This document shows positions 17,281-27,712 of a stretch of DNA of 64,000 bases, piece by piece. Made by a program: the position numbers and the translations under genes. The stretch is from Bradyrhizobium sp. 200 (GTDB lineage Bacteria; Pseudomonadota; Alphaproteobacteria; Rhizobiales; Xanthobacteraceae), in the NCBI RefSeq assembly GCF_023100945.1, contig NZ_CP064689.1:6678001-6742000 (forward strand). The letters are read 5' to 3'. The number at the start of each line of letters is the position of its first letter. Positions within the stretch are counted from its first letter, which is position 1. A model generated the notes under the pieces. The model was not told where the DNA came from, did not search any database, and saw only the letters and a program-made list of their open reading frames with translations.

Positions 17281-18609
17281 ATGGCTAAACAATTCACTCG
17301 GCGAAGTTCGAAGCCGACCCGCCTTGCGGCAGATGAAGGCTTGACCAGTCATGCCGTGTTGGGCGCTACGATCGGCAATATGCTCGAATTCTACGATTTC
17401 GGCACCTATAGCTTTTTCGCCATCCAGATCGGTCACGCGTTCTTCCCGGCGAAGGATCAGTTCGCCAGCCTTATGCTGTCGCTCGTGACCTTCGGAGCGG
17501 GTTTCGTGACCAGACCCATCGGGGCCATTGTGATCGGCTCGTATTCGGATCGCGTCGGACGCCGGCCCGCAATGACCGCCAGTTTTGTCATGATGAGTGC
17601 CGCGATACTCGTGTTGGCTGTGACGCCCTCGTACGACACGATAGGGATCGCCGCTCCGTTATTGGCTATTTTCGCGCGTTTGGTGCAGGGCTTCGCCCTG
17701 GGAGGCGAAGTCGGTCCGACGACCGCCTATTTGATGGAAGCGGCCCCGGCCGGACGCCGGGGCCTTGCCGTCTCGTTTCAGCCTGCCAGCCAACAAATAG
17801 CTGCAACGGCCGGAGCGCTGGTCGGAGAAATACTCTCCCTCACCATGACAAGCGAGTCGCTGGATGCGTACGGATGGCGGATCGCATTTCTGCGCGGTGC
17901 CTGTACGCTGCCGGTCGGGCTTTGGTTGCGCAGGGCCCTCCCCGAAACGCTGCACCGACCTGAAGCGCCGGCCCTCGCCGTCGAGCCCGCAAGGAAATTG
18001 CGTGCCAGGCGCCGCATGATGAGCTTGGGATTGGTCATTTTGGCCAGCTGCACGATTATCACCTATGTCACGGAATATATTACGACTTATGCGCTGAACA
18101 CCCTGCAAGTTGCCGCGCCTCTCGCCTTTGCGACCACGCTCGTCAGCAATGCCGTTGGCATTGCTGCCGCACTCCTTGGCGGTTGGCTCGCAGATCGGGC
18201 GGGACGCCGGCCCATCATGATATGGCCGCAGATCGCCGCGCTACTGATGACCTATCCGGTATTCTTGTGGATCGTAGAGAGCCGCAGCCCCATGGCGCTT
18301 CTCGGAGGTCTCGGCGCGCTCACTCTTATCGGAACGATCCCGTATAGCGCCTTCTATGTCGGTATGGCCGAAGGCCTGCCCAAGCGCATCCGCGGCGGCG
18401 CTTTCGCGACGATCTACGCTGTTGCGATAGCGACCTTCGGGGGCACAGCTCAACTCGTGGTCACTTGGCTGACCCACGTTAGTGGGAACGCGCTGGCGCC
18501 CGCTTGGTACATGCTTGTCGCTACGGCGGCCGGGCTCTGCGCCATGCTGATGATGCCCGAGACCGCACCGTCGAAAATCCTGGCCGCCGCGAAAGCGCGA
18601 AGCCCGTAA
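17281..18609 (+). CDS. MFS transporter, metabolite:H+ symporter (MHS) family
   Basis: I chose ATG at 17281 (MAKQFTRRSSKPTRL); the frame stays open to 17200. The 442-residue protein has about 12 membrane segments. The MHS-family opening GATIGNMLEFYDFGTYSFFA is present, followed by the MFS loop motif GSYSDRVGRRPAM between segments 2 and 3, and a repeat of it (GGWLADRAGRRPIM) in the second half. RLVQGFALGGEVGPTTAYLMEA is also diagnostic. Relatives import citrate, 2-oxoglutarate, shikimate, proline or betaine together with protons. The substrate here is not evident. No enzyme genes lie beside it in an operon. Confidence 0.9.
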   Translation: MAKQFTRRSSKPTRLAADEGLTSHAVLGATIGNMLEFYDFGTYSFFAIQIGHAFFPAKDQFASLMLSLVTFGAGFVTRPIGAIVIGSYSDRVGRRPAMTASFVMMSAAILVLAVTPSYDTIGIAAPLLAIFARLVQGFALGGEVGPTTAYLMEAAPAGRRGLAVSFQPASQQIAATAGALVGEILSLTMTSESLDAYGWRIAFLRGACTLPVGLWLRRALPETLHRPEAPALAVEPARKLRARRRMMSLGLVILASCTIITYVTEYITTYALNTLQVAAPLAFATTLVSNAVGIAAALLGGWLADRAGRRPIMIWPQIAALLMTYPVFLWIVESRSPMALLGGLGALTLIGTIPYSAFYVGMAEGLPKRIRGGAFATIYAVAIATFGGTAQLVVTWLTHVSGNALAPAWYMLVATAAGLCAMLMMPETAPSKILAAAKARSP

Positions 18610-19336
18610 CAGCTTTGGAATGCGATAGCGGGTTACGGCTCCAGCCAGGTTCCCAATCTCATGATGCGTGCATCGGCTTCCGCTATTTGCGGAGCCGGCC
18701 CGCCAGACGAAGGCCGACGCGACGATGCCGGAAGATGGGCGCCGCGGCTGTTGCGACGTAAGCTTGCGTCCAGCCGGAATCCGTTCGCGGCTGCTGGCCG
18801 TGTCAACCATGGTTCTGATGACAATCAGACCAAGCGATTGGAGGCGCTGGATATCGCCTGCGATGGTCTCCACCACATCCGACAAGGATATGATGCGTTC
18901 GCCAGCTATTTCTTGGAACAATTGAAAGCGCTGAAGCAACCCGCCATCTTGTTCCGACGCAAAATCTATGTCGCGGGTCCCTCCCACAAAGATGCCATAG
19001 ACGCGGCTTTCGCAGGTATATCGCAACATCAAGTGCATAGAATTTACAACCGTGTGATGGACGGCAAAGTAGATATAGTGTTCGGCTTTGCTCTCGATGA
19101 TGGTTCCGAGTTTGAGGCATCCAGCATGCAATCCGCACGCAAGCTCATGTATGGATTCACCTCATGAGGTACTCGATTCGTCAGAACAGCATAGGGGGAT
19201 CGTGATGACAAACGTGCGAACGCGTTGGAAGCCGGAAATCAGTAGCGGCGCGGAATTGGCGGTGAGCACAGAACGCGCCGGGAGGCGGAAAACCCGGCCG
19301 ACAAGCGCACCGGTCGCTAAGCGGGGCGGACCCGCT
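18610..19336. other. Intergenic, no gene assigned
   Basis: Both strands have open frames: + 18661-19167, and a minus frame containing GERIISLSDVVETIAGDIQR and LQSLGLIVIRTMVDTASSRE. The minus frame looks more protein-like but runs on into the MFS gene and shows no family motif that I recognise. It may be a decayed gene. Confidence 0.35.
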
Positions 19337-19672
19337 TCAGCGCCGCGCGGCGACGGACGAAACGGTCAATTTCATCAGCTTCGCCAAGATGCCTTGATAG
19401 CGATTCCAGTTCGCCGCTGACCTTTCTGGATTCGTGCCGTCGTCGTACAGATAGAAGTGAGTTGCGCCTTCTCTCACCTTCAAGCCAAGCTTCGCAGCCT
19501 TGGCGGCCATTAGACCTTTAATTTTGACCTTGGTCGGATGGCTATCGTAATCAATCATTTCGCTCGAAGAGATTCCGAGCGGCTTGTATTTCCGATTTAC
19601 GGCAAGGAACGACCCATCCTTCAGCGCAATGAGGGCATAGGGCAAAAAGATTTGGAGATAGGTGTAGGCCAT
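19337..19672 (-). CDS. Hypothetical protein
   Basis: A 111-residue protein starts at ATG 19672, with GGGGA five bases upstream. It begins MAYTYLQIFLPYALIALKDG and ends with a basic tail. The composition is protein-like, with no signal peptide and no long membrane segment. No family is recognised. It lies downstream of the split nuclease gene on the same strand, so it could have been the last gene of that operon. Confidence 0.55.
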   Translation of the reverse strand: MAYTYLQIFLPYALIALKDGSFLAVNRKYKPLGISSSEMIDYDSHPTKVKIKGLMAAKAAKLGLKVREGATHFYLYDDGTNPERSAANWNRYQGILAKLMKLTVSSVAARR

Positions 19673-19702
19673 GTGAATCCCCGGCTAAACTGTAAAAGCC
19701 GA

Positions 19703-20455
19703 TTATAGCACGAAAAGGTTATCGGCACGAATCAACCGGACACGCCGGGGTCTAATTGAGTTCGTCGATTCGAAATTTATCAGGAAAGAACTTGATTCGG
19801 TCGTGCTTTGGTCCACACCCCCGCGCAAGCGAACCTCGGTATTAAAGTGAACGCGCAAGGTGCCATCGTTATGGGCACGAAGAGCACCGGCATGCGCTCG
19901 CAGTAACCCCAACATTGGTCACCCATCTCATCGACCGCAATTATTTCATCGAACGGGATGAACGCAGTGACTGTCAGCCGCCCTTGACGCTCTTGCGGAA
20001 TGTCGGCGGCGAAGGTGCGCAACTCGACTTGTTCCGCTTCTGACAGATAGCGCTTTTCGCAGTCTAACCAAGGATTGTCGTGCTCTGGTATCGCGAGATT
20101 GTATTTATTCGCCACGTCCCATTGGCCGTTGCCGTCAACGTAAGCTATGTATTCCTTGAATTCGAATCCGACGCCGCGAAAATCCATTCCTCTATTGTTT
20201 CTGACAAGCCAGCGAAGGTCTTGACCCTTCTCGACATACGGAAAGTCAGTGGCTTCAGGGTCTCGCAATAGAAAGGACCCAAACATCCGCTTGTTCACGA
20301 TGCGCGCGACCTTTCGCTTCATCGTAATTCTTGATCGAAGGGCAGTTGCCATTGATCGCTTGCGGACCTGAAGCGAGATTCCAAAGAACGCGAAAAGTAT
20401 GTGGTCGTTCTTGGGCTGCATCAGCATCGTTTCGATATCGCTGACGCTCCAAATT
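19703..20455 (-). pseudogene. Mrr-type restriction endonuclease, C-terminal half
   Basis: The open frame starts at the IS1634 edge with IWSVSDIETMLMQPKNDHIL, with no start codon of its own. It continues as a protein-like sequence to about 19860, then shifts frame and continues (NDGTLRVHFNTEVRLRGGVD) to 19703. The piece lines up after the N-terminal half at 22417-22872 on the same strand, so the two are one gene split by the insertion. The region beginning MLMQPKNDHILFAFFGISLQ would be a target-recognition or accessory domain of the nuclease. I do not recognise its fold. A frameshift near 19860 means decay went on beyond the insertion. Confidence 0.55.
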
Positions 20456-22419
20456 TAGACCGAAGTTTGCGCTTGTTTTGACCTGAAAGACGAATCCTTT
20501 CGGGCGGATGGGCGGAAAGTAGTTTGCGGTTTGTATCCATGTAACGGGATTCCCAAATCAGTCGAGATGTGATTCGATTCGGGAATGTTCATCGAGACGA
20601 TTCCCAATCGAGGCTCGCCGCCTGCGGTGCTGTTGCGGGAGGCGTATCGCGACGAGCATGGCCGCGCGCAGAAGCGGACCTTGGCCAATCTGAGCAAGCT
20701 GCCAGTGGATTTGATTGGCGGACTGAAGGCTCTGCTCAAGGGCGGCACGGTGATTGGCACCGGACCGGACGAGATTCAAATCGAGCGCTCACTGCCTCAC
20801 GGCCATGTTGCAGCGGCGCTCGGGACGATCCGCAGAATTGCACTGGATCGGCTGATTTTAAGCACGACGAAGGATGAGGCATCGCGACGCCATTGCGATC
20901 TGGTGGTAGCCATGATCGTGGATCGGTTGATTGCGCCCCGTTCGAAGCTTGGCTTTGTACGGGCGGTGGATCAGGAGACGGCAATCTCCAGCCTCGGATC
21001 GGTTCTGCGCCTGGGCAAGGTGAAGGAGCGCGAGGCCTATGAGGCGCTCGATTGGCTGGTCGAGCGCCAGAGCCGGATCGAGAACGGCTTGGCGCGGCGG
21101 CATCTCCAGGACGGCGTGCTGGTGCTGTACGACGTCAGTTCGTCCTACTTTGAGGGCCGTTGCTGTCCACTGGCGCGCTATGGACACAGCCGCGATCACC
21201 GGCGCGATCGGCCGCAGATTGTCTACGGGCTGCTCTGTACGCGCGAGGGGCTGCCGATTGCGGTTGAAGTCTTTGACGGCAATACGGCCGACCCGAAGAC
21301 GCTGAGCTCTCAAGTCGAAAAGATCAAGGATCGCTTCGGGATCAGCCGCATGGTGTTGGTTGGCGATCGGGGGATGATCACCTCGGCGCGCATCCGCGAT
21401 GATCTGAAGCCGGCAGGCGTTGATTGGATCACCTGCCTACGCGCGCCTGCGATCCAGGCGTTGGCGGCGGAGAACGGGCCGCTGCAGCTGTCGCTGTTCG
21501 ATGACCGCGATCTCGCCGACATCAGCGCCCCTGACTTGTTCCCGGGCGAGCGGCTGATCGTCTGTCGCAATCGCGATCTGGCGGCCGAACGAGCCCGCAA
21601 GCGCGAGGATCTGCTGGCCGCGACCGAGCACGAACTTGCTCGCGTTCAGAGACAGGTCCAGCGCAAACACTCTCCGCTGCGTAGTTCCGCCCAGATCGGC
21701 ATGGCGGTCGGTGCGGTTTTGGACCGCAAGAAGATGGCCAAGCACTTCGACGTCGAAGTGGCCGATGGCTATCTCTCATGGCAGCGACGGATCGAGCAGA
21801 TCGAGGAAGAGGCCCGCCTCGACGGCATCTACGTCATCCGGACCAGCATACCCGCTGGGCATCTCGACGCTGCAGAGGCGGTTCAGGCCTACAAGGACCT
21901 GTCGCGAGTCGAACGCAGCTTCCGGTCCATGAAAACCATCGATCTCGAAATACGGCCGATCCGCCACTGGACGGCACAGCACGTGCGGGCCCATGTCTTC
22001 CTGTGCATGCTGGCCTATCACGTCGAATGGCACCTGCGAGAAGCCCTGGCGCCGCTGTTGTTCCACGACACCGACCTTGAGGCCGCCCGGGGAGAACGGA
22101 CGTCTCCCGTCGCCAAGACCGAACCATCTGAGGCGGCGAAGGCCAAGAAGGCAACAAAGCGATCAGCCGACGGCCATCACGTCATGAGCTTCGATGCGCT
22201 CATCGCCCATCTCGGCACGCTGGTCCGAAACACGATGCGCGTGCCCCTTCACACCAAGCACCGCTTCATGCTCCATTCCACACCAACCTCCCTCCAGGAG
22301 GCCGCGTTCAAGCTGCTCGATCTTGACCCGCTGCGTGTCCAGTAATTGAAAACACCGACCGTCAACTTATCGAGTCGGATCAATCCCTTGCACACTTCCC
22401 AAGCGAAAACTTCGGTCTA
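20456..22419 (+). mobile_element. IS1634-family insertion sequence
   Basis: Terminal inverted repeats are visible: TAGACCGAAGTTTGCGCTT at 20456 and, on the other strand at 22419, TAGACCGAAGTTTTCGCTT. There is one mismatch in 19. The 1.96 kb element carries one full transposase gene. AATT occurs at both outer edges and may be part of the target duplication, but the exact duplication is unclear. It splits a nuclease gene transcribed on the minus strand. Confidence 0.85.
20585..22345 (+). CDS. IS1634-family transposase
   Basis: The 586-residue DDE transposase is complete. Core pieces include VLVLYDVSSSYFEG (first Asp), GLPIAVEVFDGNTADPKT, ISRMVLVGDRGMITSARI (second Asp), and the C-terminal DLSRVERSFRSMKTIDLEIR with the catalytic Glu, then IRHWTAQHVRAHVFLCMLAY. 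These are hallmarks of the IS4-superfamily IS1634 group. The start MFIETIPNRGSPPAVLLRE is the usual one. The element looks potentially active, so its insertion may be recent. Confidence 0.93.
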   Translation: MFIETIPNRGSPPAVLLREAYRDEHGRAQKRTLANLSKLPVDLIGGLKALLKGGTVIGTGPDEIQIERSLPHGHVAAALGTIRRIALDRLILSTTKDEASRRHCDLVVAMIVDRLIAPRSKLGFVRAVDQETAISSLGSVLRLGKVKEREAYEALDWLVERQSRIENGLARRHLQDGVLVLYDVSSSYFEGRCCPLARYGHSRDHRRDRPQIVYGLLCTREGLPIAVEVFDGNTADPKTLSSQVEKIKDRFGISRMVLVGDRGMITSARIRDDLKPAGVDWITCLRAPAIQALAAENGPLQLSLFDDRDLADISAPDLFPGERLIVCRNRDLAAERARKREDLLAATEHELARVQRQVQRKHSPLRSSAQIGMAVGAVLDRKKMAKHFDVEVADGYLSWQRRIEQIEEEARLDGIYVIRTSIPAGHLDAAEAVQAYKDLSRVERSFRSMKTIDLEIRPIRHWTAQHVRAHVFLCMLAYHVEWHLREALAPLLFHDTDLEAARGERTSPVAKTEPSEAAKAKKATKRSADGHHVMSFDALIAHLGTLVRNTMRVPLHTKHRFMLHSTPTSLQEAAFKLLDLDPLRVQ

Positions 22420-22872
22420 GAATTCGGCTAGGCCGTTATCGCGGCACCATTGCGCCAGCACGTCGCGCGAGCGCTTGGAGAAATCGCAGCAAGCAACAAA
22501 GATTAGCCCGTACAATTTGCGGCGTTCTGCGTCGGCGATTTCATCTAGGTATTTTGCGAGTTGCGACGGACCAATCTTCTTTTCTCGCTTACACTGAATC
22601 AGCCAGGTTCGTTCGGCAATGACGGTATTTATCGCTACGTCGCTCTCATCATCGGCGTTCTCATCGTCATCAACGTCATCGGCGTCTTCGACCGGCACTT
22701 GACTGCCTTCTATCCCGCGTACATCGAATCCGTCGTCCGATCCTGCCCGGCCGGTTGCTTCAAGGCGTAGCCACGGTCGAAAGTCATAGACTAACTGACG
22801 AACAAGGTCTTCGAATCGGCGCGGCTCTAAGTCATGAAACGGAAGCGGATTAAGCGTTCGCGTTACGGGCAT
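22417..22872 (-). pseudogene. Mrr-type PD-(D/E)XK restriction endonuclease, N-terminal half
   Basis: From ATG at 22872 the protein reads RTLNPLPFHDLEPRRFEDL, then GRAGSDDGFDVRGIEG and TWLIQCKREKKIGPSQL. GxDxGxDVR plus IQCKR is the metal-binding Asp and QxK core of Mrr-like PD-(D/E)XK nucleases, which cut modified or foreign DNA. The frame runs into the IS1634 end at 22419 with a stop inside the element. The remainder is at 19703-20455. An ATPase gene lies immediately upstream on the same strand, so the pair was probably an ATPase-nuclease defence operon. Confidence 0.75.
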
Positions 22873-22904
22873 GCTAATTCCGGATGGGTTGGGCGGACAC
22901 CTGC

Positions 22905-24231
22905 TTAGTCTCGCGACCGGATTATGTTTGAGCGCGGCGCATTCGCAAGCGAGTTTGGATTTCGACCGTCATGTGGGTGTTCGCTGCCGAGAGAAACCCC
23001 GTGCTCTTCAGCTCTGAGCCTCACATAGCCGCGCACGACGGCCTCACCGAATTCATACCATCCCTGTCTATTGGCTTTGAGAATTGACGCGTGATTAGGC
23101 CGTTTCAGCGAGTTCATCCGTTGATTGAAGGCTTCGCGAGAAAGCGGTTCTTCACGACGCGCGTTCATTATTCGGGTGTAACTCTTATATATGTCGGTGC
23201 TACGCCTCTTCAGTTCGTGATGATCTGCGACTGCCCATAGTACGGTTTCATAGTCGGCTTTGTATTTGAGCGTCGCCTTCTCGTACATCGCCTTTAGGTG
23301 AGGCTCTATGTCGATGACGGCATTTCTAACTGCGGAAAGGTAGTGACTTACATCGGTAATTGAGACTTCCTCTTCGTCAGCAAACGCGCTCCATAGCAAT
23401 TTTTCGGTGAGCAAATGAACGTAGTGAGGAAATCCATCGCTGATCCGCGCGATACGGTATGCGGACGTGTCTTCGACGCCCAAATTGAGCGCTGATGCCG
23501 CTGACACGATTATTTCAAGACAAGGGTGAATACCAAGCCGTTCGAGCGGCACCGCTGTTAGATACCGACAGCATGAATGGTGAGCGTCAAGCAGGTCGCT
23601 TAGCGAAGAGCCGATACCGCAGAATAGGAGCTTGATCGGCACCGACTGATCACCGACTTGCTTGATAAAGTCGGCGAACAGCATGCGCTCTGCCGCCTCC
23701 TTGATGCGCTCAAATTCATCGATCACCACGACGGGCTGATTTGAATGACCGCTCGCCAAGTAGCCAATCACCGACACGGCTTCGTCTATTGATTTGAAGT
23801 CGGGAATGGTACCACGCTCAACCGTCTGACTTGCTTCGGCTGAAATCCAACCCATCTCAACCTCCACCGATCATTCCTGTCCGACTAACCTTAGACACCG
23901 TCGGGTCGCGCGAAGCCAATTTTTGGGAAAGATTGCGAGCAACAGAGTAAAAAGTCGATGCGTTGTCGCATCCAATGAAAATTGGTGATCCATCTGAGGA
24001 TTGATGCTGAATCGCGGCAGTTTGTGCGAGCGACGTTTTACCGACTCCACGGTCGCCGTGAACAAACACGTGGCGGCCCGGTTGAACAAATGACCTTCGA
24101 ATTTCCTCTAGAATTTTCTCGCGGCCTTTGAGCGATTCCGGCGAACGAATCGGCGTGGTCGGGGACAGTTTGTCCCTGAGGGCAGCTTCAAATTTGTCGC
24201 GGGTAAACCCCAAAATAATCATTACACGCAA
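22905..24231 (-). pseudogene. AAA+ family ATPase, frameshifted
   Basis: The first frame (24231 down to 23857) gives LKGREKILEEIRRSF and the Walker A loop HGDRGVGKTSLAQTA. The second (23867 down to 22905) gives Walker B QPVVVIDEFERI, a sensor-like LLFCGIGSSL, a winged-helix-like C-terminus (MNARREEPLSREAFNQRMNS) and stop. The two overlap near 23865, where one extra G in a GGTGGAGG run would restore a single protein of about 440 residues. The layout is that of STAND/Orc1-like ATPases paired with nucleases in defence loci. It sits just upstream of the Mrr-type gene. It is either a true pseudogene or has one sequencing error; the IS in its partner suggests a dead system. Confidence 0.75.
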
Positions 24232-25029
24232 TCCTGCGCGCGAAGTTCGTAAGTTTTTTCCGGCAATCGATCGCGGGTCGCCCGAGTCTCTACTTTGTCG
24301 GTCATCAGCCGTACCTCGAATCGCCTACGGCGTGCGGATGATACGGGACCAAACCTAAGATTTGCGAGTCACTTTCCCCTAGAATCTGGGATGACGGGGT
24401 CGTCGGTTTAGGTTCAAACCGTCAGTGTCTTACTTGTGCAGGGCTGTTTTTCCGGGCGGCAGTGGCGGGGCCAGTAGCGGAATAGCGCGCGTGGTTCCCT
24501 TCGCCAAGGCATCGTACGATGAAAAGCCGGGCGACGCAGGCTCGCAGATCACACCACCTGCTGGGCGCGCACCTTCTTGGTTTCAGGGGTAGGCAATGGA
24601 CCGGGCGCGCGAAGTCCATGGCGACGCGCGGCATTAGCGATCTAGTAACCATCGCGGTAAAATGATTTCCTCGTCAAGTTCGGTTCGCGGCGATTTTGCA
24701 ATGCCCACTCCGACACGCGTTTTTGAAAATAGCGCACCGACATCAGGCCCCCCAAATCACTGATCAATCGGTGCGTGCACAAAGCCGAAATTCGGAATCG
24801 CGTTTTCACAATGCAACCTGCGTTTGGTAAAACACGCTGTAGTTGCAGTAATTTTTTGCACATGCTAGGACCTCGGGACGTGGGAGGCATCGGAGTGAAG
24901 CACTTCCTGCGCGGCGCTTGAACTAGTACCGTGTACTCACCGGACTTTAGAGAATTCGAGAGGGTGAGGCTTGTGGTGAGGCTCACCCTCCTTTCCTTTT
25001 GCATCGTAGGACGGCCTGCGTGGTGCGCC
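24232..25029. other. Intergenic, with a probable terminator
   Basis: No gene recognised on either strand. A strong hairpin at 24960-24990 is annotated separately. Confidence 0.4.
24960..25000 (+). terminator. Rho-independent terminator candidate
   Basis: GAGGGTGAG at 24960-24968 pairs perfectly with CTCACCCTC at 24982-24990 and is followed by CTTTCCTTTT. It is a nine-base GC-rich stem with a 13-base loop and a T-rich tail on the + strand. No intact + gene lies just upstream. The hairpin could also end minus-strand transcription from the GrlR-like gene, though the minus side lacks a T-run. Confidence 0.5.
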
Positions 25030-25336
25030 TTAATCACTAACTCTGTGCAGATCAGCTTGGAAAGTGACGCCAGCCGCAGTACCCGTACAGGAAGCGGCTC
25101 CACTTGATGATTTGCCCGTCAAGGCAATTGTGATCGCGTCTACTCCAAACACCGAGGGTAGCCCTTGCGTGTGCCGTCTCGTGGAAACGGTAGCGCTGAA
25201 ATTGTCACCCTCTTGCGAATACGTGCCGGTGTACATGATCGCCGAGTCACCGTTGCCCGTTGGAAAGTGTGAGGACTCCAGCGCCAGCCCCTTTCGGGGT
25301 CTTAAATTGAACAACATAAAAGCCGTTGGGAAGCAT
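25030..25336 (-). pseudogene. GrlR-family protein, frameshifted
   Basis: From ATG at 25336 the frame reads MLPNGFYVVQFKTPKGAGAG and VLTLSNGQ, then stops. One base later, the neighbouring frame continues GDSAIMYTGTYSQEG, NFSATVSTRRHTQGLPSVFG, VDAITIALTGKSSSG and ends FQADLHRV. The combined protein of about 100 residues matches the GrlR fold, a small calycin-like beta barrel first known as a negative regulator of type III secretion in enteropathogens, with many rhizobial relatives of unknown role. One inserted or deleted base near 25250 breaks it. Finding it on an island with an effector-like gene is suggestive only. Confidence 0.6.
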
Positions 25337-26144
25337 TGCTGATCTCCGGTTGAGGAATCACCCTTCTAAACCGATTCGGTTTCATGTGTGTCTCATTCCA
25401 CGCGCGGTGGACCGCTCAGTGGGATTGTTCTGCGGGAGTGTTTGGGGCCCAAAGGGCGGTCAACTTTCGAGACGTCGAGAAAAGCGCTGAGGCCGGAAAC
25501 TGCTCGTCCGTTTTGATCTTTTGTTCGAGGTCACCATGCGACGTCTTCCGTTTGCGCGCCGATTTGCCGTCCTGCATTCAAGAAGGAGCCTTGCCCGGTC
25601 CCGAGTTCCTCGCGCGATATCATTGTTGCGCACTCAACTTGAGGAGAGGGCAAACCTTGTCCCCCTCAGCCGCGTTCAGGCCGCCGCCCTCGACGGTGCA
25701 ATCCAGGCTTCATTTCCGAGACTCAGGATTCGCGTTTGATGCGGAACGATACAGACCGCGATCAACGACTTGGACGCCAGCATCGCCTGAGTTGGCATGC
25801 TCTGCGCGCCTCCTGTGCCCTGTGCTGGGGATTATTATTTTGGGTATGGACCTTTTGGATTCCGTAAGGATCCGTTCCAGTGCTGACCGACACGCCACTC
25901 GCCTGGACACAGGAATTGTTGCCAGTGCAGGGAAAGCACGACCGAACTGCTCGCCCAAATCACTTCGAAGATCATCCGGCGAGACCGATCCAGGCAGGTT
26001 TCTGCCGCCGAAAGGACCCAAGCATAGCGAATGCTACCCGACTTAGTAGGTTTGTTGTTCCTCGAGTATCAGCTAGGTGAGTAGAGCCGTTTTTGGCAGA
26101 CGCACCTCGTGCGCGCAAAGTGCGGCCGGGACGGGAGACACTCG
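25337..26144. other. Intergenic, no gene assigned
   Basis: Open frames on both strands (for example + 25384-26046) show no family motifs and look like chance frames in GC-rich DNA. Confidence 0.35.
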
Positions 26145-27640
26145 ATGCAGTTTGATTTGACCGCGCTGCGCCTCACCTCTCTTGCGCTGGCCCTGTCTGC
26201 CTGCGGCGTGATCGGAAGCGCCGCCCGAGCGTCCGAGCAGCATCGCCTGCCGCCGGACTCCACCACCAGGCACACGATCGAGCTCCCTGGGCGGATGCTC
26301 GCCTTCGCCGCGACCGCAGGCTCGATCCATCTGTTCGATGACAAGGGCGAGCCGCAGGCTGAGATCGCTTACACCTCCTATCAGCTCGACGGCACCGACC
26401 GCGACACACGCCCGGTCACGTTCTTCTTCAACGGCGGACCCGGCGCATCGTCGGCCTGGCTGCAACTCGGCAGTGCGGGTCCCTGGCGGCTGCCAATCAA
26501 CGCCGACGAGGTCACGCCATCGACTTCTGCAGAGGTGAAGCCAAATGCGGAGACCTGGCTCGATTTCACCGACCTCGTCTTCATCGATCCCGTCGGTACC
26601 GGCTATAGCCGTTTCGTCGCGACCGGAGAGGATGTCCGCAAGCGGTTCTATTCCGTCGACGGTGATGTCAGCGCATTTGCGCTGGTGATCCGCCGCTGGC
26701 TCGAGAAGCACGACCGGCTGCTGTCGCCAAAATACGTTGCGGGCGAAAGCTATGGCGGCATTCGCGGGCCGAAGGTCGTGCGCGAGTTGCAGATGCAGCA
26801 GGGCATTGGCGTCAGGGGCCTGATAATGATCTCGCCTCTGTTCGACTTCCGCGAGTTCGCCGGCACCAGCATCCTGCAATATGTCTCAACGTTGCCGAGC
26901 TATGTCGCGACCGAGCGCGAAGCCAGGGGGCCGGTGAAGCGGGCCGATCTCGCCGACGTGGAAGCTTACGCGCGCGGTGAGTTCTTGGCCGACCTCCTCA
27001 AGGGCGAGGCAGACGAGGAGGCCACCAACCGTCTCGCAGACAAGGTCGCTGCCTTGACCGGAATCGACCGGGCCGTGAGCCGACGGCTTGCCGGGCGCTT
27101 TGATGTCAACGAATTCCGCCGCGAGTTCGACCGCAAGAGCGGCAAGGTGACCGGCCGTTATGACGCCTCCGTGCGCGGCCTCAATCCCTATCCGGACTCC
27201 GATGGCTACCTCTTCGGCGATCCCTCGGGCGATGCGCTGCAGGCGCCGCTGACCAGTGCCGCCGTCGATATCCTGACGCGCAAGCTCAACTGGCGGCCGG
27301 ACGGCTCCTATGAACTGCTCAACGGTGCGGTCGGGCGGCCTGGGATTTCGGCGGCAGCCCCCCGCAGTCGCTGTCGGAGCTGCGCCAGATCCTTGCGACG
27401 GACGCGAAGATGAGCGTACTGGTCGGGCACGGCCTGTTCGATCTTGCCACGCCCTATTTCGGCTCGAAGATGGTGCTCGATCAGTTGCCTGCCTACGCCT
27501 CAGCGCCGCGAGTCAGACTCGTGGTCTTTCCGGGCGGTCACATGTTCTATTCACGCAACGCCTCGCGCCAAGCTTTTCGCGCAGAGGTCGAAACGATGAT
27601 CAAGTACGGGCGTGTGCTCATCGAGCCGGCGGCGAACTAA
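26145..27640 (+). pseudogene. S10 family serine carboxypeptidase, one frameshift
   Basis: I chose ATG at 26145 (MQFDLTALRLTSLALALSAC), which has GGGAGA upstream and begins a signal peptide with a possible lipoprotein-type Cys. The first frame holds FFNGGPGASSAWLQLGSAGP (oxyanion region), FIDPVGTGYSR, and the nucleophile GESYGG near residue 200. The frame breaks near 27340. In the next frame SVLVGHGLFDLATPYFGSKM supplies the catalytic Asp and VVFPGGHMFYSR the His, ending at 27640. Removing one G in GGTCGGGCGGCC would restore a protein of about 498 residues. S10 enzymes remove C-terminal residues from peptides; this one would act in the periplasm. Either a sequencing slip or a recent pseudogene. 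Confidence 0.8.
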
Positions 27641-27712
27641 GTCACAAGCAGGTTCGTGTTCGCGCGCGTATAGTAGATCAGCGTTTCTTAGTGCGAGACC
27701 GCAGCTGGAATC

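Noticed and set aside
18241..19131. Long minus-strand open frame (297 codons)
   Set aside because: Its second half is the antisense of the MFS transporter gene, and the first half has no recognised motif, so I did not call a gene.
24390..24420. tRNA T-arm-like sequence (GGTTTAGGTTCAAACC)
   Set aside because: No acceptor stem, D-arm or anticodon arm could be built around it.
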